Below are positions 1 through 11,400 of a stretch of DNA of 64,000 nucleotides, in pieces. The translations under genes were made by a program, and so were the position numbers. Every line of letters starts with the position of its first letter. Positions within the stretch are counted from its first letter, which is position 1. Below the pieces are notes generated by a model that saw nothing but the letters and a program-made list of their open reading frames with translations, was not told the DNA's origin and searched no databases. Source of the DNA: Archegozetes longisetosus (Eukaryota > Arthropoda > Arachnida > Sarcoptiformes > Trhypochthoniidae); assembly GCA_018873245.2 (NCBI GenBank), contig JAEMBT020000002.1, forward strand, positions 12,894,001 through 12,958,000. The letters are read 5' to 3'.

Positions 1-1289
1 TAAGCTGTTTATCACTAAACTTGCATAACATTTACATTTGCAACCGAACGATAAACACGGTCTTCCTTAGGAATGAACTTTTTATTATGAGACTTATGCT
101 CTTTTCTGCTAAAAATATTTTGCTTAATCAAATTCGAGAATTTTTCACTTTTTTACAATTTTATCGGTATTTTGATTCATTTTGATAATAGTTTTTTATA
201 TTTATTTAATAAAACACTTGCTTTTTACCTATCTATATTTGCTTATATCTTACAATCAACCAATTGATCAAAAGTTTATCGGAGTCTCTATATATCGCCT
301 TTGAAGTTCAGCCTATGATTGAGTTGGTTTTTCTGTCCTTTTACTTTGCAGTTAATCTGTTTTTCTAAACTTAAAAATTATTTACTTGTTAACTTTTTCC
401 AAATTAAATTCAATTGTGAAATAAGGCCAATTGTTGTGCTAATATCCAACTTTTTCTTCTAACCACCGTCATTTTGATACTATAGAGAATGAAATTTAGA
501 TTAAATGTTCAAATTAAATGCTTTCTATCATTCAGATTGAAGAGCAAAGCAAACGAAGAGGCAAAATATATTACAATAAAATGTTTTACTAGATCAACGC
601 AACCGTCAATCAATCACAGGTTTAGGTTTTTACTTACCAATTGCCAGTGGCGAATTTCCAGCAATCAAAATGTGCTATGATGGGTCATACTAGTTCTGAA
701 AGTATCTCTACCTTGTTTCTATGATAAGAAAGCCGAGCTTTTGGATGTTAGACAAACAAATAGGCGGACAGACATATGGACATTAAAATAGAGATATTAC
801 AAACAACATAAGTACTCAAAACACAATAGTGATATGAGAATTTTGAATCAAAATATGAGCAGTCTCAACAAATAGCATTTAATCTGCTGATAAACCAAGT
901 TTTAGAGGCATACATCTTTAATTCATCAAGAGCTGAAATCGACATCCAGAATACTATTTCTTGTAGTCATGAATTTTAATATCTCTAAAGCAAGTTATTT
1001 CAACGTATACACCCATCAATCAACCACATGATTCTGATTATGTTGACGGACGCCTACATCTTCATCATCCTCCATCGCAGTACTTCTACTCGCCCACAAA
1101 GCTTATAAATCAACCATTTTCGATACTCTACAGAAATATTTGATATTTCTATGCAAATCAGTTCGATTCACTGTATTATATACTCCAAAAGAAATATCGA
1201 TTCCGTTCGAAATGGGTTTTCATTTGACTAGTTTTCAAATTTATTCTGAAAATAGAAATGTTTAGGTTTAGATTGTACTGAAAGACGGC

Positions 1290-2627
1290 TCAAACTATTA
1301 ATCCAGCCAAAAGAACAGATATATCACATCTAATAATTATTTAATTATAATCCTAGGATTGAATAGTCTTAATTTAATGTTGAAAATCAGATAAATTATT
1401 AACTCTAAGTGACTTATTCATTATATAATCTTAAGGTTATATAAGGTCGATTATTTGAACCTAATCTGTATACCAATTTTTGAACATTCAAACCTATGAA
1501 AACTGTAATTGATTACAGTTCAAAAAATCAAGCAATAAACAAAGCAATGAGTGAAGTGCGAAAAACGTTAATATTGAATATCTAAAACAAATGTGAAAGT
1601 AAATTTGTAAACTGAACAGTATTGTTTGTAGATTGGTGTCAGTTTCGCAGAATGGCATTTTATACAGTGGGTTTAGCAGAAACAGGTTAAAATCAATTTT
1701 ACAACTGATTTTCTCATCCCTAAACCTTAGGGTTTGTCAGCTCATTCATACTTATCAAAGTAAACTCAAAAATCTGATATTAATCATCAGATTTAGATAA
1801 AAGCTTAAGCACCAATAGTCAATAGAAAATAACAAGACTAAAAACATTTGGTCAAATATTAGATTTTCCTCATTCATTTCCACTAATATTTAAGCTCAAT
1901 CTTGAAATTTGAAAACATATAACATCTAACTTATTAGTAGAGTTATAAAAACTATTTAATCGTACTTTCGAATACGATACGAGTTGAATAAGATTTTTAT
2001 CTTATATATCTACTAATTTGGCTTAACAACTACTATTTACAATATATTGTTTCAAATACTTTTAGAATCTATTACATCAATAATAAAATATTTTTTACGC
2101 AGAACATGAAGTGTGAACTCGAAAATTATTTCTAGAACTGAAGCTTTTCATAATAATTTTGAAAAATAGGGGTTATCTAAAACCTAAACTGAGAATAGGA
2201 AAACAGAGATATTACACTTTTCTGCTAAACTGGCTTGTTAAAATGCCATTCTGCGAAACTGAAGCATACGTTGTTTGTAACCGTCGTTGTCATAATAGCG
2301 TTTGGTGTTTTAATAAATAACCGATATATTTTTCAGTAGCTTGATAGATGTGGTAGTCAAGAGTAGTGTGAGTAAAATATTTAGCTCTTCTGATAAAATC
2401 AATTTATTTGTCTGAATGTTGAAAAATAATAAGAAAACCAGGTTTAAACAATGTATAACCCGAAGGTTACATAAAACAAGTCATTTAAACTTAGTAATAG
2501 GCTCTGACCTTCAACTTTAAATAAAGACTATTCAATCCTAAGATCAAATTAAGATCAGATTATCGTTAAGATTAAGTAATTACCAGGATTAGATGTAATA
2601 GATACATCTTTCGTCTAAAGTATAAAG
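1290..2627. mobile_element. Fold-back element with long terminal inverted repeats, interrupted by a second element
   Basis: A left arm (about 1290-1500) is the diverged reverse complement of a right arm (about 2405-2627). Shared words include CATCTAAT, GGATTGAATAGTCTT, GACTTATTCATTATAT versus its counterpart, and AACATTCA. Identity by eye is about 70%, with gaps. The interior is occupied by a different TIR element (1631-2270), so this fold-back is older than that insertion. No coding potential seen. Confidence 0.6.
1631..2270. mobile_element. Non-autonomous TIR element, copy A, with 9-bp target duplication
   Basis: Flanked by the direct repeat TTGTTTGTA (1622-1630 and 2271-2279). Its ends are inverted copies of CAGTTTCGCAGAATGGCAT (1640 onward, and 2263 downward). 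Internal sequence is shared with copies at 18705-19679 (reverse orientation) and 21329 onward, e.g. the stretch around GATAAAAGCTTAAGCA followed by AAGACTAAAAACAT. At 640 bp with no open frame of note, it is non-autonomous. An 8-9-bp duplication fits hAT, Merlin or Mutator-type transposition; superfamily not settled. Confidence 0.72.
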
Positions 2628-4419
2628 TTTTGTATGCGCTTAAAATCGAAAGAGTCTCTTGACAAGTCACATGAGTCCTATTCATCAAAGTTTGAATTGA
2701 AGAGATGTAAATTAGAAAAAAAGTTGGTTCTTATCAAGGTCGTACTGTTAAGTTGATTAGTTTTGCTATACATTAAGTTGTATTACAAAGTATTAGTTTG
2801 GATGATGAATTTCCGAAGAGGGTTTATCCATTTTTATCCATTTAACTGATTGAATAACAAGTGGTTTTTGTTCTTTACATAACAGTTCACGAGACTATCA
2901 TGTGATGAACAGGAATGACATAATAGACATAAGAAATGATAATGAATGGAATCCTTAGAACCGCTAATATTGATAGTGTTTATTCGTGCTGAGGCAGACG
3001 TCGATTGATTGTCTTTCAGACCATTTAATAGAAGAGAAGTTGTTGAAAGCATAAGAGCGTCTCGATGTAAAATAGTCCATTTTATGAGCAAAACATGTGA
3101 AATGCAATTTTATATCGATCCACTAAAATATTTATAGTTCTATGAAGTATGTTATGAGATATATTGGTATCGTGTTATACCAGAGAACACATTATGAATT
3201 AAACACAATTAATAACATATTATCAATAATATTGAGTAATGAAGGCTTTCATTATAAATAATGAACTGCAATACGATTCAATCTGAAGACATAGCATTCA
3301 TTTGATGCAATCATAACGATGAGTAATACTTTGAAACAGTGCGTAACTCTAGCCAATACATCTGACCAGAGCCACTAATCATTCTTCAAGCTTTGATAAA
3401 AGATTTCTACCTTAAAGTTTGACTTATGTTCACATTTCAATATTAGGTTATAGAACTGATTTGAATGAACAGAAACAAGGTCATGATTAGTTTTGACTTT
3501 CATTTCTCAGCTCAGACCTACATTTCAAAGTTTTGAGTAAGCATAATACAAAACACTTCTATTTTTCACTCGATCCTCGATTAAATTTGATTTATATACA
3601 AGCTTAATGAACTTATGATCAGAGAATATATTTATTGGTTTAAAAGATTCTCGTTGAATACTAAATACAACATTTAATGGCCTACAAAAGATCTGACGAT
3701 TGGACTGTAAATCAGTTAATTAACTTTCTTTTGATGGCATTACTTCTTAATATCCTTCAGTAAACATTTGTTTCGTTGCATCAATGGCCTAGAGCTTGCC
3801 TGCTATCGATTTTTTCTTTCAACTCAAATGGTTGTCCACTCATTCGAAGATTTTCTGAATTTAGGGATAAAAATAGTTTTTAAACTCACACAAGTTACTA
3901 TTGCTACTAAATTATGAACAGTTTTTGTGAAAATTCTTTGTAATGCAATGGGCAATAATTAAAAAATAAAAATTTGGAGCAGTCTGATTTTGATGAGGAT
4001 TTGTTGAACTGACTTCTAAATAGAAATTAGATTTGGAAGAATGACTGAGGGGCGGAGGTTGGTCAATATTTTCAGTAGAAACAGCGAAGTGCATTTTTTC
4101 TTCACTATTACATAATTTTCAAAATCAACTGAGAGTTGACTTACAAAATAAAGATCAATATTTGAATGAATCAAAGTAAGTTGATTTCATCTTTAAAAAG
4201 ACTAGCATAGTTCCAATCAATGTGAATGCAAAAGAACCGCTAAACATTCTTGAAATAAGTTTTGGGAATTGAATAAATTTAAATTTATAAAATGTTTATG
4301 TAGTCAAATGGATTGAATTCATATTAAAATTGATTAATAGGAAAAAACAAAAAAGCGTTTTGTGTAAGAACAAGAAAATTGACATCCGAAAACAAGTAAA
4401 TAAAAAAGTTATCTCAACC

Positions 4420-5156
4420 ACATGTTCCCGAAGTCGTAGGAAGATAACTCGTGTATTGTTCTATTGATCTTCACAATGCGAATTGAACGAGACTATACTG
4501 GATGCGATGGCAAGTCGTCTCGGATATTAAACTTTATTTGATAGATCGAATTTCGACTTAATTTTTATATGACAGCCAGAATCAGGCTAGAAAGCCTATC
4601 ATGTGAATTACCATCTTTAGGTAAATATTAGAATCAATTTTGGCTATTTTCTCGAAATTGTTGGATGAGTCCAAAATTTAAAAGTTTGGAAAAAACTTAC
4701 TTTGAAAATGAATCTAAGTTTTAAAATGCCAAAATCTACTCTTACTGACAATTGTTATTTTAATTAGAAACTGAGAGTTGCAGTCAAAGTATCCTTTCCT
4801 GTAGAATACATCCGATTAGTCTATTGTATAGCAAGTTAAATGAATTGTTAAAGTTCACAATTTATTGGTAAAACAGTCGATCATCAACTAATAGGTGATC
4901 AAGTTTTTAGGTTTACTAAAACAAAAACTTTGACAGGTTATAGTGAAAGTATATATTTTAAACTAAGTTTCTATTTGAAGTAATGGCACATCCTACAAAA
5001 CTTGTAAGATAAAAGCGAAATTCGACCTATAAAATTGAATAAAGACGAATATTCAAGATGATATTTTATCACGTGAAGTATCATTTCGTTCGACTTGTAT
5101 TGTGAAGATCAATAGAACGGTATACGAATTATCTTCCTACGACTTCGAGTACTTGT
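4420..5156. mobile_element. Non-autonomous element with ~90-bp terminal inverted repeats
   Basis: Ends at 4420-4512 and 5066-5156 are inverted copies, sharing CGAAGTCGTAGGAAGATAA and TTCTATTGATCTTCACAAT in the same order and spacing, at about 80% identity. The interior is AT-rich without a coding region. I could not find a clear target duplication, so the outer limits are approximate. Confidence 0.62.
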
Positions 5157-7757
5157 CATTCAGATGGCCTTTTTTATTTGCTCACTTTTTGATTAAAGTA
5201 AGCGGTTAACTCCGGTTTTATAGAATATACTGTTTTGTCTGTTATATTAATTAGATAAACTCTAGACAGTTCTCAACTGATACTACCCACTTGAACTGGA
5301 TCCGAAACTATCTTTTTAAGCTTTTGCTATCAATCAAATCGAAGTCATTGGAACTCTTTACAAAACAATCAATCGCAAAATATCTAATCATAGTATTTGA
5401 TTATGGACTTTGCCACCATTTCCAAAAATTTATCTCTGGATGCGAAATTAAGCTTTGCAAGCATATCAACATTTTTAATAAAAAGCTGAAGATTTTCGGT
5501 AGAATCAGTGTAGTTTTAATAAATGAGCAGTTTTTAAAAGTTGATTCCGAAATCACTCTAAAATAACTAATTATTTAAATGAAAGTAATAAAACATAGAT
5601 TAATACTTGAAAGCATTTCCTCAATTTTTCCGAGATTCAAAGTAATAGAAAAATCTAACTAGCATAAATGATATACTTTACGCTCTGTAAGATGAGTTAG
5701 AACTGATTAAACCCATCCGACTGTAAGATATGGACTTATGAAATGATGGACACTGCATGACAACATAACTAAGAATAAGGCTCGTAAGCTTATGCATAAA
5801 ATATGTCTATTTCTTATAAGTATATACGAATCAATCAATAAGTTTCAGAAGGTACTAGAATTTAATTTGAAATTCTTCGCATGTTCATAAAAAGACTTAA
5901 CTTCTGACCACATTCTACACTTAATAAAGTTAAATAAAGCTTATAATGTGATAATCTACACATATTGAAAAGTAGAAAATCGATATTCGATTAAATATAG
6001 TAAATAAAATTCTTAATATACAAGCTTTATTTTTATAAATCAAACGATTTCAGATCCAAAAACCAAGTGCTGATTGAGTACGATTGTGACTGAATTATTT
6101 TAACAAATTTTATAATAAGACGAACAACTCAAGTATTGAACTTCTTCAATCAATTTCGAAAGCTTCGCACATATTTTAATGACTTCAATATGAAGAAACA
6201 TTTTTTTCACAGCTCTAGCGGTTTATAGCAGTCATCAACTATTATGCCTTTCAGTTTTGGTATAACATATGACTAAATATAGCTTTAGAGTTTATGCAAT
6301 TTGGAGCAGTATAAAGCGATGCTTTGCGGAAATTCTCTCATTAATATAATATATGAGACCATTCATTTGTTGTTCAGAATAAACTGATCTTAGCCTTCGG
6401 ATTCAGCTATACTTACACAATTAGATCAACAAAAATCGCATTTCTCGTTTTCATGAATAAAGTATTAATTTTTTTTATATATTTTACAGAAAGTAGTTAT
6501 CTATTTATATATTTATAACCATTAAGACAAGATATATTATGTTCTTTATGAATGTAAACGAAAAAATCTTAAAGCAAAAATAAATGAGTTTTGTACTAAA
6601 TTATATAAGCGCTTTCATATTTATAGACGGAATAAATGACATTTCTCACAATTTTTTACAAAACAAGTTATATATAGTTTGTAATAATGATAACAAAATA
6701 AATATTCAATAAAAGTTTATATGATTTTCTTCTAAAATAGACTAACGATTGATAATAAGTTATATTTTAGAATTGGCATGCAAATAAAGTTCTATTTGTA
6801 TGCAATACTCAAGTAACAAAACTTATTTTCTTATGTTATTTTCATAAGTGAGCTAATGTCAGACTCACTTTTATGTTATTAAAGTATGATAAATATTTAT
6901 TTTAAATTACAAATAAGTTGATATTTCTAATTGAAATAGTGATTAATTTCATTTTGTTCACCTCAATCATACTTCAATATTATACCCAATTGTTCATTTG
7001 TATATGAATTATTTTGTTCACCTTAATTTCGATATCAATAATTTGCTGACCAATTGAATGAATTGGTTATTTTTATGATTTTCATAAGTTTGTAGTAAAA
7101 CATAACTACTTTTGTTTGACTTGAGATGTTTACTCACTCGTCTCGTTGCCATCAATAATGACGTAAATTGTGTTTTACAAAAGCTCTCAATATTTACAGA
7201 ATATTTTGAACATGTTTATACTTTCATACTTTCAGGTCAATTGTGTTCAGTAAATATCAAATATAAGTGCATTTTGTCAAAAACCTCTCTGTCCAACATA
7301 TTAAGCTTAAATCATGAATAAATAGATGAATAAAAGTAGTAACAGCAAAATATCTTCTTATTAACTATATGATAAGTAGCTCAAATCAATTAATTATTTA
7401 ACAAATACAACAACAAAGTCAAGTTACTTAAGACATTGTTCATATGTTTTGAAAATACTATTGTTTTGATTCTATAACCGTAAGCTTGTGATAATTATTG
7501 AAAATATTTATTTCATACAAATCAGTAGAAAAAGTGGCCAAATCCTACTAAATTATTTGAATCTTATTGAACCAATTCTAATTTATCGACTTTTGAGTAA
7601 CTTATTTGACTGAAAAACTCAATCCATTAAAACAGTTTTTTGTTCTGCTTTATTTCAAGAATAAATAAATGAATGATAAGTAAGACGAGTGACGTGAAAA
7701 ATAATTTAGTAAAATGATATCCTCAAAAATATTTGGAGTAGTGATCATATTTTCTGT

Positions 7758-7763
7758 TTTATT
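7758..7763 (-). terminator. Polyadenylation signal AATAAA for Dok
   Basis: AATAAA on the minus strand, about 98 nt beyond the Dok stop codon, in the context TTGAAATAAAACAG. Position and sequence fit a 3'-end signal. In DNA this AT-rich such hexamers also occur by chance, so the assignment rests on distance. Confidence 0.5.
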
Positions 7764-7860
7764 TCAAAGCACTGATGAACTGAGACGTCTATCTCTCATT
7801 TGAGCGAACATTTTGCTGACAATCCCAAAACGTTATTGAATAATTGGAGTTTGATTAATA

Positions 7861-8410
7861 TTAAGTTGCGATTACTTCCATATAAGCGTTTGCATGGACC
7901 CCATCACATGTTTTCATACACTTTTGATCACTACTATTCACTTGTCTGTCACATGATTCGCATCTTTCATAAGACTTCCTATCGCTACACTCAGCATCAC
8001 TTGTTTCTCCTGTTTCTTGACTGTCAGCAAAAACAGGTATCACATAATTGACGTCATCACTAATAGAAGAATTTTTTTTCTTAATTATTTTTAATGATTC
8101 CTCTCTTTTATGACTATTGATCGAAATTGTTTTCCTGGGCGAAGGAGTTGCTGGCTGCGATGAACTCACGGCTAAATCTAATGTTTTAGACATACTTGGA
8201 GTGCAAGGAGCGGAATTCCTGCTTCGACAACATCTGGAGCGATGGCTTTGAGTCATTGTGAAGCATGCCTGTCGGGTTTTATCATTAGCCATTGAGCGAC
8301 AATTAGCCCTGTATTGGGCCCAATTAGAAATGGCTCTTTTCAATTGACGCATTATTTCGTGTCCGTTAGTTGTACGAAACGAAAAGATTCCCTCACCAGT
8401 CGAACAGCGC
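7861..8410 (-). CDS. Dok: Dok coding exon 5 (end of PTB domain, C-terminal tail, stop)
   Basis: A 550-nt terminal exon starting after ACTATTTTAG. It opens with RRCSTGEGIFSFRTTNGHEI and the PTB C-terminal helix (MRQLKRAISNWAQY). It continues into a tail with SQPATPSPRKT, a Lys-rich patch, DVNYVIPVF, and the terminal YMEVIAT before TAA at 7863-7861. The tail is about 150 residues, comparable with shorter members of the family. Confidence 0.88.
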
Positions 8411-11400
8411 CTAAAATAGTTTAATTATTCATCAAAAACATTAAATTTCCAGTTAATTTTAATAATAAATATTAAAATTTTTATTAAATGTTTCTCAATG
8501 AGAGTGTAATGCATTTGAAGTTATGTTCAGATTATGCTCTGCTTATATTAGTATTGTACAAATTAATACTTCAGAGTATTCTAGTATTCAATTCTTATGC
8601 CTTTGCTAACTTGAAGTAAGATCACGATTAGGCTTCAATAAGATTATGGTTTAAATCAATCGAATGCACTATCTTTTGATAATCAATTCCATCAACAAAT
8701 AGCAGTCCTTCATATAGTAATAAAATAATCAATAAACGAACTCAAATAACCATAATTTAGATTTTAAAGGCTTAGAAGAGTTTACGTGATCAGTTCACTA
8801 AAGTTTTTTCATATATTTTGATTAAGGCATGAGATTTGTGTTGAATAAGTTTTACTGCATCTGAATATGCAGTTATATATTTGGCTGAGCAAGAGTCTTT
8901 TCAGATCCTCCCAAAGAATCTCAAATAGAAGGTTTTTTATTATTTCAAGGAAAATGAAACACTTTATCATTCGGGAAAAACTATAAATTTATAAGTGGAT
9001 AAAAGAATTTTGCCTCTAATAAAATAATAAAACGAATACTTATTGCATCAGATGTTATACGAAGAGTAAGTTTACTTCAGTGTCACTTATAGAAAAAATA
9101 GATTTACCCAAAGTCTAGTAATTGAAAAATAAACGATTGCTGAATAAGAAGATGCTTTTAGTTTTAAGTAACTTAATTTGAAAATTTGTATAAGTGTTTG
9201 ATAATCTTAAAGTGCAGTATTGCTTCAATAATCCTGAAGTTGCATTCAATAGTTTCACTTAAAAGTTTTAGAAATAGGAAAATTGCTAAAAGTTTCAACC
9301 TTTTTTACCGTTCGCATGACTAATTAAACTAATTGACTAATTGACATCCACAGATTGATATCAAGTAAGATAAGTTTGTTTAATGTAGGTGTGTTTGAAT
9401 AATTGAACCAAAGTGGCAGTTAAGCTAACTGAATGCTGTTCGATAACGTCATATCTTAAAATTGATGAAACAGTAACAGAGTAATTGATGCACTCAAGGC
9501 ACTGTTCCAGAAATATTCCAGAAATCAATTAAGTCTAAGATAGCAATCAAGCTTTTTCGGAAATGACATTTAAAAATTTAATCAAATTTTTTAAAAATCT
9601 TCAAAAATATAGAAATTTACGTCTCAATTTTTTTCCATAAAAAGTATTGAATATTTTTGATCGAACACTAAATTTTTATAAACGATGTGAATGATTTACA
9701 ATAATTTTTATAGGTTAATTATAAATTGATTTTGTCATTATATATGTAGTAGTCATTGAGCAATAGTGTATAAATTTGAAGTCTATAACTAAAATGCATT
9801 ATTACTTCCATAACTAGATTACCACTAATTGAACTTAATCAATTCAAGTTATCTTTAAAATATTCATTGCTTTTAACTGCTTATGCAATATTCAGTAGTC
9901 CATAATATATAAATATTTAAAAGATTTTACCGAAGAGTTAAATGTCAAAAATACGTTCATAATTGATGCATAATTATTCTATTTCAAGATTGAAATCCAC
10001 ATTTTTCAATATTCAAATTTTAAAACACTCTTAAAATTTCAGATAAGTTAACTTTCAAATGCATTTAACTGACTTCAGAAATTTCTTTGAATCTAAACTT
10101 CCGGATATGTTATTAAATTTTTTGTAAATGTAGAAAAATCTAACTTGAAATTGCAATTTAAAACTAAGGCTATTTCTGCTTAAATGCTCAAAGTAATTAT
10201 AATACTGTAATGTCTCGATATAACTGAGCCTCGGGTCGGACAATTTACTTTGTGATGACGAGACTGACTCGGAATTGGCATTTGCTGTAAATTTTTTTTT
10301 AAACAAAATATGCCTTAAATGATAGGTAATTATAAAGCATTTTAAGTTTTCGGTCTGATTTGGGCTGAAATGCATTTTCTGAAATTTTATAATTAATTGA
10401 AGTTTAGGTTTCCTTCTGAAGTAGAGCAATAAACATTGTAGTATTTGAGTATTCTCATATTTGAGTTAATTCGTTACGATATTTTTGATGAGCAATTTTA
10501 TAAAATTCATTAACAATATTAATTGGGTTTAGCATTTTATAATAAATTATTCTAAAAAAATGGTCTATAACTATTTGAACATTAATAGATTTTGATAAAT
10601 GCGTAAAAACTTTTATAAATCGAACTGAGTTCTAATTAGAGCAAACTCACAACTTGAGAGGCAAATCAGAGACAAACTTAAACTTGAATTAGTTATAAAA
10701 TTTCAAAAAATGCATTTCAGCCCAAATAAGACCGAAAACTTAAAATGCTTTATAATTACCTATCATTCAAGGCATATTTTGTTTAAAAAAAAGTTTACAG
10801 CAAATGCCAATTCCGAGTCAGTTATATCGAGGTCTATATAACATCGAGTCTATAGAGTTTATGCTGAGACTATCAAAATTAATTCGTTCTAGCGAGGCTT
10901 TGCTATATCGAGATTTTACTTTAACTGAAAAGTAAAATTTTCTTTAAGCTATTTAATAGCTGATTTATTGTTTCTTTCTGTTTCGAGACAGACTCAAATC
11001 CATTGAATCAAATAAATGGAAGGAATTCTGCACTGGATAACTGTACACAAAAAAAGACCTTGAGAACTTGAAATCACATTTGAAATGAGAGCTTAATATA
11101 ACAATCAAGCATAAAACACTTCAAATTTCGAAATTTTAGATTAGATAGTTATCTGAACAGGATGAGTAAAACTTGCATTCAAATTTTTGATAGATTTCAA
11201 GTATATGTTGAGTTTGCAACATTTAACCTGTGAAATATGATACAAATATTTCAAAAAGATTTAAGAAATCTTTTAAGAATTAGCTTAATATTCTATAAAT
11301 CCTATCTTATTCTTAAATCAAGTTTTATTATGTTTTCACTAACAATGGAACGTGCGATATTGATAAGTGAATCTCTATGTTCCGATAGTTTGTATAAAAT

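Larger units (their letters stand above)
1..7757. other. Intergenic region downstream of Dok
   Basis: No convincing gene. Open frames here are short and lie in AT-rich sequence at the frequency chance would give. It contains the nested fold-back at 1.29-2.63 kb and the long-TIR element at 4.42-5.16 kb, listed separately. Positions 6920-7040 hold two near-copies of an ATTTTGTTCACCTCAAT motif about 65 nt apart. Nothing else recognised. Confidence 0.6.

Noticed and set aside
10055-10429. 124-codon minus-strand open frame
   Set aside because: Most of it is one arm of the pogo-like inverted repeat, and its composition is that of non-coding AT-rich DNA.
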